This document shows positions 6,730-16,090 of a DNA stretch of 39,373 nucleotides, in pieces. A program made the translations under genes and the position numbers. Under the pieces are notes generated by a model that was given only the letters and a program-made list of their open reading frames with translations, was not told where the DNA came from and made no database searches. The stretch comes from AM-2324 sp964225135 (GTDB lineage Bacteria > Bacteroidota > Bacteroidia > Chitinophagales > Saprospiraceae), in the NCBI GenBank assembly GCA_964225135.1, contig CAXQNQ010000202.1, positions 1 through 39,373 on the forward strand, written 5' to 3'. Every line of letters begins with the position of its first letter. Position 1 is the first letter of the stretch.

Positions 6730-9700
6730 TTAATCTTTCATAATAATGACTGGTAAGCCAGCTCTTAGATAAGCATCATTAAAAGCTTTGAGATCCTTTT
6801 GAATCAAATCCTCTAATTCAGCTTGAAGAAAGGTCCACTCTCCTATGCGCATCTCAATATTCTGAACTAGTGCAGTAGGCTGATGTGGATCAGGGGCATC
6901 AACTTTACCCATTAAATTCAGCAATTCAGAACTTAATTGATTCTCAAAATTAATCACATCCTGGAAAGTCTTTTGCTTAGGTTGTATCAATTCGGCCTCC
7001 CACTCACTTAATCTTTTTGCTAGTGCCTTTGCCTGCTCAGTTAAAGCTACATACTGTTCATCAGCAGGAATATGCTCAGCTAAAGCCTCCAATTGACCTC
7101 GTGCAGCTTGAACCTTAATGATAGATTCATGGATATCGCGTACAGCCTTATCTAATTGATCCAATAACTTTTGTTGATAGGTGTAATCTGCTTCCGTTGC
7201 ATCTATTCTAGGATCTGCCAATACTTCTACCATCTGCTCCTGAACTTGCCCTTTATAGCTTAATTGTGCTCTGTAGGTACCAGGTCCAACCATGGCACCA
7301 ACTGGGCTTCCAAATACAAATACACCATCAATAGCTGGAATTTCTTCGCGACGTAAATCCCAATTGAAACGATTCATGCCTTTCCCTAGTGGCAGCACTT
7401 GTTTGGGTACTGGACCACCTGGCCATGATTGGAAAGATTCATCTTTTAAACTCGAATAAGAGCGAATTACATCACCAGACTCATTCAATATACTTAACTC
7501 TAGTGTATCGGTTGCTTTTATATCGTATGGCAAATAATAATCAATAGTAACACCTACCAAAGGATTTTTACCATTAGTCGGTCCCCCGCCTCCACCGAGC
7601 ACAAATTTATGTGTTGGTTTTGGTTGTATTAATACAACCTGAGCTGAATCTAATTGACCTTTACCCTGTTGCAATCCACCCAGGTCGTCTAAAATCCAAA
7701 AACCCCTACCAGAAGTAGAAGCTACTAAATCATTATCCTTGATGATTAGATCAGTTATTGGACAAACCGGCAAATTTGATTGGAAAGCAGACCAGGACTG
7801 CCCATCATCGAAAGAAATAAAAAGTCCGCGTTCTGTACCGGCATATAATAAACCTTCCAAGGTTGGATCCTCCCGCACCACACGCACAAAATCACTATCC
7901 TTTAAATTAGCGCCAATATTTTCCCAAGTTTGACCATAGTCAGTCGATCTAAAAATAAAAGGTCTATGGTCACCAAATTTATATCGAGTAATAACTACAT
8001 ACACCTTAGCAGGATCGTGAGGAGATATTTCGATAGCATTAACCAAAGATTCTCCTTCCATCAAAGGACTTATATTGACCCATTCGGATTCTTCATCTTT
8101 ACGAATATGCACTAATCCGTCATCAGAACCAGCGTATAAAAGTTCAGGTTCATGCATTGAATTAGCTAGGTATGAAATGGTATTGTACACCTCTCCTCCT
8201 GCAGCTTCATTCGTGAATGGTACACCCATAGAATCATGTTTTGAAGAATCATTTCGGGTTAAATCTGGACTGATTTCCTTCCAATTATATCCTCCATCCG
8301 TACTTTCTAAAACTAACTGAGCACCATGGTACAGCACATTCTTAGCCTTATATCCATTAATGATTGGATTATTCCAGTTCCATCGGTAAGGCTGATCTTT
8401 CGGCTGTGTACCTAAATTAATAGAAGGATGTGCCATAATATCTTTGGAGGTTTGATTCACAACATCGTATGCATCAACAAACCCCTGTATACTAGTTCCA
8501 TAAGTCACTCTAGGATTGTCTGCATCATCAAAGGCAATAAAAGCGCTTTCTCCACCCGCTACAGGATACCAATCTTGCCTTGAAATCCCACCTCCCATAG
8601 TTTTGCTAGCTATAGAAACAGTTGAATTGTCTTGTTGACCAGCATAAACTCGATAAGGGAATTGATTATCAGTTATAACTCTATAAAATTGCGCAGTCGG
8701 TTGGTTTTGTTGCGAAGACCAAGTATTTCCGCCATTGAAAGTAATACAAGCACCCCCATCATTAGCTAAGATCATATTATTAGGTTGATCAGGATTGATC
8801 CATAAATCATGTTGATCCGAATGTGGGTTTGGAATTGGAGTAAAGGTTTTACCACCATCGATTGATTTAAGCATAGGTGCATTCAACACGTAAACTGTTT
8901 CTTCATCCTGTGGGTCTGCAAAAATTTCTATGTAATACCAAGCACGCGCAACAGTCACTCTATCTTTATTCATTTGCCTCCAAGATGCGCCCCCATTATC
9001 TGAGCGGTACACACCACCCTTTTCTCCCTCGGCCTCAATATTAGCATATAATCGATTGGAATTAGCTGGTGAGACAGTTACAGATATTTTACCCAAAAGA
9101 TCTGGTAATCCATTGACTATTTTTTTCCAACTTTGTCCGCCATCCACAGACTTGTAAATAGCTGAACCAGGCCCACCAGAACGAACTTGCCAAGGCAATC
9201 TTCTATGGTCCCAATATGCTGCATACAAAACACGTGGATTATTTGCATCCATTACTATATCTGCTGCTCCAGTTGAAGCATTTACTTCATGTATTTTTTC
9301 CCATGAATCCCCCCCATCTTTACTCATGTAGATTCCCCTGCTATCCGAATCATTCCAAAATGCTCCCTGAGCAGCCACATAAAGCCAATCTGGATTATCG
9401 GGATGAATAGCGATATCAGAAATATGCTTGGTATCTTCTAAGCCTTTATGCGTCCACGTCTTACCTGCATCAGTACTTCTATAAATCCCGTCTCCGGAAG
9501 AAGTCATCACTCCGCGAACTGCATGTTCTCCCATACCAACATAGATCACATTAGGATCTGATGGTGCCACTTCTATTGCTCCAACTGTTCCAGTTTTGAA
9601 AAACCCATCAGTGATATTTGACCAACTAACACCTGCATCAGTAGTCTTCCAAACACCACCACCTACTGAACCAAAATAATACGTTAACGGATCTCCTATA

Positions 9701-9894
9701 ACCCCACTTGCAGCATTGCTTCTTCCTCCTCTAAATGGACCAATATTCCTCCATTGAAGACTTCCATAGTATTTAGCATCAAAACTTGATACTAGACTAG
9801 ATTCTTCTGCTTGATTTTTCTTTTTCCGTTGTGCATCAACTGAGCTTATACTAAGAATAATTAGACTTAGCACTAAAAAAATTGTTCTTATCAT
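6730..9894 (-). CDS. Secreted VPS10/sortilin-like BNR-repeat beta-propeller protein
   Basis: A 1054-residue exported protein with a signal peptide (MIRTIFLVLSLIILSISSVDAQ). The first 700 or so residues hold about ten Asp-box (BNR) motifs such as TTDAGVSW, STDAGKTW, SKDGGDSW, SVDGGQSW, STDGGYNW and SFDDGQSW, typical of VPS10/sortilin and Ycf48-like propellers often named 'glycosyl hydrolase' in databases. The last 300 residues contain a beta-rich segment and a helical, coiled-coil-like tail (about 900-1050). No catalytic residues can be assigned, so enzymatic activity is doubtful; ligand binding or protein handling at the cell surface is the safer reading. No T9SS tail or lipobox is visible. 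It is followed 46 bases away by the TrpF-like gene in transcription-upstream order and ends in a strong terminator. Confidence 0.85.
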   Translation of the reverse strand: MIRTIFLVLSLIILSISSVDAQRKKKNQAEESSLVSSFDAKYYGSLQWRNIGPFRGGRSNAASGVIGDPLTYYFGSVGGGVWKTTDAGVSWSNITDGFFKTGTVGAIEVAPSDPNVIYVGMGEHAVRGVMTSSGDGIYRSTDAGKTWTHKGLEDTKHISDIAIHPDNPDWLYVAAQGAFWNDSDSRGIYMSKDGGDSWEKIHEVNASTGAADIVMDANNPRVLYAAYWDHRRLPWQVRSGGPGSAIYKSVDGGQSWKKIVNGLPDLLGKISVTVSPANSNRLYANIEAEGEKGGVYRSDNGGASWRQMNKDRVTVARAWYYIEIFADPQDEETVYVLNAPMLKSIDGGKTFTPIPNPHSDQHDLWINPDQPNNMILANDGGACITFNGGNTWSSQQNQPTAQFYRVITDNQFPYRVYAGQQDNSTVSIASKTMGGGISRQDWYPVAGGESAFIAFDDADNPRVTYGTSIQGFVDAYDVVNQTSKDIMAHPSINLGTQPKDQPYRWNWNNPIINGYKAKNVLYHGAQLVLESTDGGYNWKEISPDLTRNDSSKHDSMGVPFTNEAAGGEVYNTISYLANSMHEPELLYAGSDDGLVHIRKDEESEWVNISPLMEGESLVNAIEISPHDPAKVYVVITRYKFGDHRPFIFRSTDYGQTWENIGANLKDSDFVRVVREDPTLEGLLYAGTERGLFISFDDGQSWSAFQSNLPVCPITDLIIKDNDLVASTSGRGFWILDDLGGLQQGKGQLDSAQVVLIQPKPTHKFVLGGGGGPTNGKNPLVGVTIDYYLPYDIKATDTLELSILNESGDVIRSYSSLKDESFQSWPGGPVPKQVLPLGKGMNRFNWDLRREEIPAIDGVFVFGSPVGAMVGPGTYRAQLSYKGQVQEQMVEVLADPRIDATEADYTYQQKLLDQLDKAVRDIHESIIKVQAARGQLEALAEHIPADEQYVALTEQAKALAKRLSEWEAELIQPKQKTFQDVINFENQLSSELLNLMGKVDAPDPHQPTALVQNIEMRIGEWTFLQAELEDLIQKDLKAFNDAYLRAGLPVIIMKD

Positions 9895-9940
9895 TGGATA
9901 TAACTTTTACTATTTAATTATCAAAACCAGCGATTTTAAT

Positions 9941-10585
9941 TTAAAGTTGCTCTACAAAATCTTGAAGCTTTTCCTTATCCAAATTTCCATTTGTTCGAAT
10001 GCCTGAACACAAATCCACTCCATAAGGTGACACCTCTTCGATGGCTATCTTAACATTCTGAGCGTTCAAACCTCCAGCTAATAATACCGGTATTTGAACT
10101 TCCTCAACTATCCTTCGACTTACTGACCAATCATGTGTATTGCCAGTACCACCAAGAATTCCAGCAGTGGGTTTACCTGAATCCAACAAAATGAAATCAG
10201 CGTATTGCTCATAGGATAATGCTCGATCAATAGCTGTAGAATCTTCCACATGGATTACAGCTAGGATAATTACATCAGGCAAAGCAGTTCGCACTTTTGA
10301 AAGCTCATGTATATGTAGCTCTCTAACGAGTTGAATCGCTTTTGTTCGAACTATGTTATAATCTGCTATAATAGCTGAAGCTTTTTCATTACTGGTTAGG
10401 AGCACCGTTTTGGCATAAACAGGAATAGAACCTACAATAGCTTTTATCTCATTTAGTGTCAAAATACCTGGTCCTGAGGGCATTGGTCCCACTAATCCTA
10501 AAAAGTCAGCCCCATGATCCAATGCCAATTGAGCTTCCTCCGGAGAAGAAATACAGCAAACTTTTAAAAAATGTGTTTTGGCCAA
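9941..10585 (-). CDS. TrpF-like (phosphoribosylanthranilate isomerase superfamily) barrel protein, divergent
   Basis: A 214-residue protein with the TrpF fold signature: FLKVCCIS at the N-terminus (catalytic-type Cys10), ILLDSG (Asp135), GGTGNTHDW (145-153), LLAGGLNAQNV (168-178) and VDLCSGIRTNG (190-200). True TrpF isomerises phosphoribosylanthranilate in tryptophan synthesis. Here the conserved SPR motif with its active-site arginine is replaced by PSGPG (36-40), and the QLHG motif by RELHI. It is also outside a trp operon, between secreted-protein genes. It is therefore likely a paralogue with another or a relaxed substrate, though real TrpF activity is not excluded. The start ATG is 11 bases from the stop of the upstream DUF1028 gene, suggesting one transcript. 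Confidence 0.75.
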   Translation of the reverse strand: MAKTHFLKVCCISSPEEAQLALDHGADFLGLVGPMPSGPGILTLNEIKAIVGSIPVYAKTVLLTSNEKASAIIADYNIVRTKAIQLVRELHIHELSKVRTALPDVIILAVIHVEDSTAIDRALSYEQYADFILLDSGKPTAGILGGTGNTHDWSVSRRIVEEVQIPVLLAGGLNAQNVKIAIEEVSPYGVDLCSGIRTNGNLDKEKLQDFVEQL

Positions 10586-10596
10586 AATGGAATATT

Positions 10597-11601
10597 TTAT
10601 GGTTTAACTAGTTTTCTAAAAAGGATGTCATCATCCGTCACTATTTTCACCCAATAGACCCCTGCTGGCCAATCTGAAGTTGGAATAGACGATGGAATGA
10701 TTGACTCATTAAACATCAGCCCACCTCCATGTACATTATATATGGTTATATATTGAAGCCCTGCAGGATCAGAAATACTAAATTGAATTTGATCGGAAAA
10801 AGGATTCGGATATGCTTTAATTTGATCGCTTAATCGAGCTAATTCTGTTGAGGTATCCAAACAATTTTTCTCCATATCGAAAAGCGTTTGAAGGGAATCA
10901 ATGGGCTCTATACCTGCTCCATCATTAGTACTTACAGAGACCAAGAAAGAAGGTTGACCTTCCACATCTTCGGGTTGAGCCACTTTTAAAAATGCAAATA
11001 AAGAAGATGACCCATTATCTGCACATCTAGTATCAGCTCCGACTACATTGGCTCCTTGAAGAGCCGCCATGAGTTTACAAGCTAAATCGCCTTCGGCATT
11101 CAAAAACTGCTCCTCCATATCTTCCAATATCTCCGGACCCAGCAAAATATTCCCTTGAATAGCATATCCTGGGCCAGTCAAATGACCTTTATAATCATCA
11201 GTAGAAGCTCCAGTAAAACCAGCCGATTCTACTACATTATCTACTAAAGCAACAATACCATACTGTCTAAACTGGGGCGCATTTTGCACATCATTAGCGA
11301 TTAACCAATCAATAGTTTCTTGAGGTGAGCTACCATTTAGAATTTGATTTCTAGCATTGTTTTGATTAGCTGGCAAATAATAAGCCTGTGTATTAATAGC
11401 CGCCTGCCCCGGTATTAATTGACCTAAAAAATCATCTCCATATATAGAAGGAAAGTTGGATAAATCCACACAAGAAGCACCTGCACTTCCCACCTCCCCT
11501 GTTTCACTATCCATAGCCACGATAGAGAACGTATCTTGAGCTTGTAAACTGAGTGAAAAACTCCAAGCAAAAGCAAAAATTAAATGGTAATTCAACCTCA
11601 T
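10597..11601 (-). CDS. Secreted DUF1028 (Ntn-hydrolase-like) protein with T9SS sorting domain
   Basis: A 334-residue protein with signal peptide MRLNYHLIFAFAWSFSLSLQAQ followed by DTFSIVAMDSETGEVGSAGAS, the start of the DUF1028 fold, which resembles N-terminal nucleophile hydrolases. GYAIQGNILLGPEILEDM (about 147-164) is also typical of the family. The C-terminal 70 residues (IKAYPNPFSDQIQFSISD ... GVYWVKIVTDDDILFRKLVKP) are a type A T9SS sorting domain, so the protein should be moved across the outer membrane and anchored or released. DUF1028 substrates are unknown. It probably shares a transcript with the downstream TrpF-like gene. Confidence 0.85.
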   Translation of the reverse strand: MRLNYHLIFAFAWSFSLSLQAQDTFSIVAMDSETGEVGSAGASCVDLSNFPSIYGDDFLGQLIPGQAAINTQAYYLPANQNNARNQILNGSSPQETIDWLIANDVQNAPQFRQYGIVALVDNVVESAGFTGASTDDYKGHLTGPGYAIQGNILLGPEILEDMEEQFLNAEGDLACKLMAALQGANVVGADTRCADNGSSSLFAFLKVAQPEDVEGQPSFLVSVSTNDGAGIEPIDSLQTLFDMEKNCLDTSTELARLSDQIKAYPNPFSDQIQFSISDPAGLQYITIYNVHGGGLMFNESIIPSSIPTSDWPAGVYWVKIVTDDDILFRKLVKP

Positions 11602-11655
11602 TTCGATAGTATATTAGTTTGACTATCAAAATATAATCAAAAAGTCTGTAAAACC

Positions 11656-12579
11656 CTATGATCGTTTTGGGGCAAACCTAGGCTGATTGGCAAATTCCCC
11701 TGAATAAGTATTCGCATTTTTGAATCTACCGGTAAAAATTTTGGAAGGCTTTCTAATTAAATTGAGTATTGGAAATAATCTAAACTTCTTAATTAATTCC
11801 CAAGCTAAAAGGATTTGCTCCGGATACTGAGCAGCTTGTAGTAAGTGCTCGTTTTCATACAATTTACGACTACGAAGTGTAGGTGGATAAATACGCTCTA
11901 ACTCATCCTTGGAATCCTTAACAATGATATTTATCCCATCCCACCAACCGTCAAGTGCGACTGTTTTTTCTTCTCCTCTAAGATTCATTGGATGGGCAGG
12001 CGTATAAGACTCAAATAATAATTTAAATGTGGGATTAGTAAATAAAAAGTCCCTATTGGCTTGCCGCACATGCCTATAGTTGGAGTCATCAACCAAAATT
12101 ACCGCATCATCTGATAAATAGGGTTGAATCAATTGCAAACACATCAATTGACTGCGGTAATCATGCGGGCCATCAATAAAATATATGCCTATTTTTTTCC
12201 CATCTAAGTGCTTGTCTAATTGTTCAAGGGCATCTTCGTAATCCATATTAACCAATTTGGTATTGGTCAATCCAAGGGTTTGTGTGCGCGCCTCAACTAT
12301 TCCTTTATTTTTTCCTTCAGGATCAAAAAATGCAAAATTATCTATCCCTATAAACGTGCATTCTGGAGCAACCATAGCAGTAGAAAGCAAGGTAAGCCCC
12401 TGATAGACACCCACTTCTAAATAACAGGTATCTTCTGTAAGTATTTCCCTAGCTAATCGCTGCAAGGTGCCATATAGTTTTTTCCCAGAATATCCCGAAA
12501 GGACTTCAGTACGCTCCATAATAGAACCATCCGATTCAGAAGCTTGTATACATTGCGTGACTTGATCAACAAAGGTCAT
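11656..12579 (-). CDS. Class I SAM-dependent methyltransferase (Methyltransf_24-like)
   Basis: A 307-residue cytoplasmic protein with a Rossmann methyltransferase core. YLEVGVYQGLTLLSTAM (about 53-69) is motif I binding S-adenosylmethionine, FIGIDNFAFF (76-85) the acidic motif, and GIYFIDGPHDYRSQLMCLQL (131-150) the post-I/metal region of the Methyltransf_24 group. Members often modify sugars or O-methylate small molecules; here the substrate is unknown. The C-terminal 100 residues (ELERIYPPTLRSRKLYENE onward) are not typical of the core and have no recognised domain. It lies 54 bases from the DUF1028 gene on the same strand. Confidence 0.8.
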   Translation of the reverse strand: MTFVDQVTQCIQASESDGSIMERTEVLSGYSGKKLYGTLQRLAREILTEDTCYLEVGVYQGLTLLSTAMVAPECTFIGIDNFAFFDPEGKNKGIVEARTQTLGLTNTKLVNMDYEDALEQLDKHLDGKKIGIYFIDGPHDYRSQLMCLQLIQPYLSDDAVILVDDSNYRHVRQANRDFLFTNPTFKLLFESYTPAHPMNLRGEEKTVALDGWWDGINIIVKDSKDELERIYPPTLRSRKLYENEHLLQAAQYPEQILLAWELIKKFRLFPILNLIRKPSKIFTGRFKNANTYSGEFANQPRFAPKRS

Positions 12580-12674
12580 ATGCTTAATGGTTTATTCGCA
12601 AATATAAAATTCTTGATTGAATAGACTTTACATAAAAGGCAGGTCCAAAAACAAGACAAATATGGATATGTTAC

Positions 12675-15056
12675 TTATTGCTTCACCCAAGAAACAAGCT
12701 CTACAGATTCATCCGTTTGAATTTGTATGGCATACATCCCTTTACGCCAAAAAGAAGTATTGATTTGGTAAAAAGTATCATCTACAATAGATTGGTGTAA
12801 AAGTCTTCCATATAGGTCAAATACTTGTACTTGATCTATTTTTGAAGCACTACATTCAATATTTAAAGCATGCGCCCCAGGGTTAGGATAAACTTGCACC
12901 TTTTGCTGCTCAAAAACTGGAACAATATGATCTACAATATCATTGCTCACCATATATGCCTCCATATCATCAAAATAAAATCCATCCGCTTCTACCCAGT
13001 TATCAGACCTTAATACATAGTGAATTTGGATCTCTTGACCAATATAAGGGCTTAGATCCATCCGCTCCAATACCCAAGAATTCTGGGTCCCATCGTATAA
13101 GGGTTCATCCAATGGCTGAAAACCTCCAGCACCATTGGTTGTATATAATCCACACAAAGGTTCTATGGAATTATTTGACAAATCCTCTACTTGAATTTGA
13201 ACATAATCATACCCAGATTCTATATCCCATTTAGTATAAAACTCCAACCAAGCTTCATCTGCACTACTTGGAATGGTAAAAGCTTGACTGGTTAAAACGT
13301 TTTCCGCATTGTTGGTATAAGATCCAACTGGCGAATCCGTAATGGAACCTGGAGCACTATAATATTCAGCACTAGTTAGACCCCACTCATTGGTTTCCTC
13401 CCAAGCAGTCAAGTCCTCACCACTACTCAATAATTCCTCCGTCTCCTGTATACCTTGACCAACATAATTGATCTCAAAAGCTAAATCCTGAACATATTGC
13501 CCGTTATCTATAGACAAAACAAAAGGTATGACCGTACCTGCTGTAGTATTGGGTCCTACTAAAAAATAAAAACTTCCGGAGGCGGTTTCACCAAAAGCGG
13601 GTGCAACAGTAATAGTTGGATCGGTAACCAATATATCCGTTACTATGGTATTCAGACTCAATTCAAAAGACCCATCTAAAAGTCCATACTTTTTTAAATC
13701 AAATTCAATCTGACCATCTGTACCAATCAAAACTTCATCATAGGCTAAATCAATCAACCCAAAATTATGGGGTAATTGTGCTAGATTTAGATTTTGCCGC
13801 AGCGCTGTTTTGGCCAAATCCTCCATTAAGGCAGCAGGAGGCCAAAAACCTAAAAAGGCAGGTCCAACTTCAGGAGTCATAGAATAGATTGCTTCCTTCT
13901 CCTGCACATCCCCATACATCCAATCATCCACCACCCCATTGGCAGTGTAACCAACTGTTTCGAGAGGAGAACCAGCTAAATAATTATTTTCTTTCGTTAA
14001 AGCTTCGGCAAATAAATCAAAAGCTTCCTCTTCATTGGTTGGACTATCCAAATAGCCCCAAGGTAAAATCAATAAATTTCCGTAGCAGTGATAATTCAAA
14101 GCAAATTGAAATTCATGATTATTACATAGATCCTGTAGCATCTGGGTCTCTGGTTCCGAATTAGCTTCCGGTCCTCGATAAACTCCTGATTCAAAAATAG
14201 GTGAAGATCCTTGATCATCATATCCCCAACCAAAACCAAAGTTGCGATTTAAGTCGACACCATAGGTTCCATCCGGATTTAATCTTCGATTTTTTCTCCA
14301 TAAACCACCTCCATTAGGCTCAATAGTTTCATTATATACATAGCCATCCGGATTAACAATAGGTACAAAGTACAGCTCTGTATTGTCCACTATAAACCGA
14401 ATCTCATCATCCGTTTCATAATTTTCTAATAAATACCACATGTAAAAAGTCATCTGCATCAATCCCATGGGCTCCCGAGCATGGGTTAAAGCATCATAAA
14501 GCACCTCCGGCTCGTCCTCGTCATCATTTGGATTATCCGAAATCCGAACCCAATGAATAGGCCTTCCCTCATGCGTAAGCTGATCATTGATAACTTGTTT
14601 AAAACTGATCAAATCTGGAAATAATGCCTGCATCTGATCTAATTCTTCTAATGCTTCCTCATAGGTCAGATAGCCACCCATACTGCCTTCTTGAAAGTTA
14701 ATTGGTGTTTCGATCATCACCTCTTCTACTTCACAATCCTCATTAATGATAGGACTATGGCTATGGAAATGAGCTGGATCTGCACATTGTGCAGCATAAA
14801 AAGACGATAAGTCATCTACTATAACAGAATAAGAAAATCCTGCATCGGATAACTTGGCTAGGTCGCTAGCATTAAAATCATGGATTAAAGATTTATCTGA
14901 ACCGAAATATGCATGATCGATAGCCAAACCTAAACTCAGTAATTCGTTAAAGTTGGAAGGACCTTCGATAGGTATTGATACGCGTTGATAAGTGGACGAT
15001 TGGGTTAGAGCAGTTATGGCAAATAAACATAGGAGTGGTATAAGAGCGAAACGCAT
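12675..15056 (-). CDS. Secreted M14 zinc carboxypeptidase with T9SS sorting domain
   Basis: A 793-residue exported metallopeptidase that removes C-terminal amino acids from peptides outside the cell. After a signal peptide (MRFALIPLLCLFAITALTQ) and an N-terminal pro-like region, the M14 domain runs from about 125 to 435. Zinc ligands are H192 and E195 (THAREPMG) and H323 (NYHCYGN); substrate residues are in GVDLNRNFG (N270, R271), and the catalytic glutamate is E396 (MTPEVGP). A jelly-roll-like segment follows (EAWLEFYTKWDIESGYDYVQ region, MAM/CUB-like), then a T9SS sorting domain (VQVYPNPGAHALNIEC ... GMYAIQIQTDE). The complete catalytic set suggests it is active. It stands alone between terminators and likely feeds on environmental protein. 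Confidence 0.92.
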   Translation of the reverse strand: MRFALIPLLCLFAITALTQSSTYQRVSIPIEGPSNFNELLSLGLAIDHAYFGSDKSLIHDFNASDLAKLSDAGFSYSVIVDDLSSFYAAQCADPAHFHSHSPIINEDCEVEEVMIETPINFQEGSMGGYLTYEEALEELDQMQALFPDLISFKQVINDQLTHEGRPIHWVRISDNPNDDEDEPEVLYDALTHAREPMGLMQMTFYMWYLLENYETDDEIRFIVDNTELYFVPIVNPDGYVYNETIEPNGGGLWRKNRRLNPDGTYGVDLNRNFGFGWGYDDQGSSPIFESGVYRGPEANSEPETQMLQDLCNNHEFQFALNYHCYGNLLILPWGYLDSPTNEEEAFDLFAEALTKENNYLAGSPLETVGYTANGVVDDWMYGDVQEKEAIYSMTPEVGPAFLGFWPPAALMEDLAKTALRQNLNLAQLPHNFGLIDLAYDEVLIGTDGQIEFDLKKYGLLDGSFELSLNTIVTDILVTDPTITVAPAFGETASGSFYFLVGPNTTAGTVIPFVLSIDNGQYVQDLAFEINYVGQGIQETEELLSSGEDLTAWEETNEWGLTSAEYYSAPGSITDSPVGSYTNNAENVLTSQAFTIPSSADEAWLEFYTKWDIESGYDYVQIQVEDLSNNSIEPLCGLYTTNGAGGFQPLDEPLYDGTQNSWVLERMDLSPYIGQEIQIHYVLRSDNWVEADGFYFDDMEAYMVSNDIVDHIVPVFEQQKVQVYPNPGAHALNIECSASKIDQVQVFDLYGRLLHQSIVDDTFYQINTSFWRKGMYAIQIQTDESVELVSWVKQ

Positions 15057-15112
15057 TTTTTTCTTTAAAATACAAATTTTAGATCGCTAATTATGCCCAT
15101 AATGGTCAAATT

Positions 15113-15144
15113 AAAAAAAGGGCTACTTGAGTAGCCCTTTTTTT
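15113..15144 (-). terminator. Rho-independent terminator of the pyrophosphatase gene
   Basis: AGGGCTACT (15119-15127) pairs with AGTAGCCCT (15130-15138), flanked by an A run on the left and a T run on the right. On the minus strand the A run becomes the U tract. It overlaps the stop codon of the pyrophosphatase gene and could work in both directions. Confidence 0.9.
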
Positions 15145-15703
15145 ATACTAAAACTTCTGCTTGAGCGATATACGCTTTATAATCTTGCATACTTTGCTCT
15201 ATGACTTTCCTGGCAACATCTGCATCTTGGAAATCTTCGACTAATACTTTCTTGTGCTCTAACTTTTTATAATCCTCAAAGAAGTTTTTCAATTCTTTAA
15301 AGAAATGGCCTGGAAGCTGTGATATGTCATTGATATGATTCACACTCATATCTTCCGCTGCAACCGCAATAATTTTATCATCCAACTCTCCACCATCTAA
15401 CATACGCATCACACCAATTACCTTGGCCTCCACTAAGCACATTGGGACAATATCAATTTGTGACAAGACTAAAATATCTAGTGGATCTTTATCATCGCAA
15501 TAGGTCTGAGGGATAAACCCATAATTTGCCGGATAATACATAGCCGAATACAATACTCGATCCATCTTCAACATACCTGTCTCCTTATCCAATTCATATT
15601 TGGCTCTTGTGTTCTTTGGAATCTCAATAATTCCAGTTACTAGGTCAGGGGCATGCTCTCCGGCACTTACCTTGTGCCATGGGTTGTTCATATCAATTTT
15701 CAT
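15143..15703 (-). CDS. ppa: Inorganic pyrophosphatase, family I
   Basis: A soluble enzyme that hydrolyses pyrophosphate to phosphate, driving biosynthesis forward. Family I signatures are plain: EIPKNTRAKYELDKETG, YPANYGFIPQTYCDDKDPLDILV with the metal-binding aspartates, and DDKIIAVA. Its length of about 186 residues suits bacterial hexameric enzymes. Alternative in-frame starts are ATG 15712 (adds MFF) and ATG 15694 (MNNPWHKVSAGEH); I take 15703, but 15694 fits relatives equally well. It is a single gene with its own terminator, and is soluble, so it does not pump ions. Confidence 0.95.
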   Translation of the reverse strand: MKIDMNNPWHKVSAGEHAPDLVTGIIEIPKNTRAKYELDKETGMLKMDRVLYSAMYYPANYGFIPQTYCDDKDPLDILVLSQIDIVPMCLVEAKVIGVMRMLDGGELDDKIIAVAAEDMSVNHINDISQLPGHFFKELKNFFEDYKKLEHKKVLVEDFQDADVARKVIEQSMQDYKAYIAQAEVLV

Positions 15704-15712
15704 GAAGAACAA

Positions 15713-16021
15713 ATTTTTGCTTAGTCAACCATAGTTTAGCCGACCAAAATTAGGTAAAATCTTACTTTCACACAATGGAATTCTATAACATACAGTATCT
15801 TCAAAACCCTTGTAAACACTAGTATTTTGAAGGAAAAATTCCCTTGGGGCGGGCAAAAATAGAACAATTATTAACAAAGCCAAAAAAATAAAAATTAAAA
15901 TAAAGTAAGGAATAAGCAAATCATAAAATTCACCGCTTCTAGGTATCTTTTTTTATAAGCTATTGAGATGAAATAACATAGAACTTTCGAGGTTTACACT
16001 CCAAAAATAAAAGCATAAAAA
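15713..16021. other. Intergenic stretch with no supported gene
   Basis: About 310 bases between the pyrophosphatase start and the terminator of the arylsulfotransferase-like gene. One minus-strand open frame (15725-15919) encodes a hydrophobic N-terminus and a nondescript tail but has no recognisable family and no clear start signal. I see no RNA gene or strong repeat. It should contain the pyrophosphatase promoter. Confidence 0.5.
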
Positions 16022-16060
16022 AATGGATACTATCGGTAATAATTACCGGTAGTATCCATT
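16022..16060 (-). terminator. Terminator hairpin after the arylsulfotransferase-like gene
   Basis: An almost perfect 19-base inverted repeat (16022-16040 with 16042-16060; one mismatch) is followed on the minus strand by TTTTTTATGCTTTTATTTTT. It lies 30 bases beyond the stop at 16091. Confidence 0.8.
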
Positions 16061-16090
16061 CCGTTTAAATGGCCAATTTAACTTGCCTTA

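Noticed and set aside
15725..15919. Possible 64-residue membrane protein on the minus strand
   Set aside because: A hydrophobic start but a nondescript tail, no recognised family, no start signal; such frames are common in AT-rich intergenic DNA.
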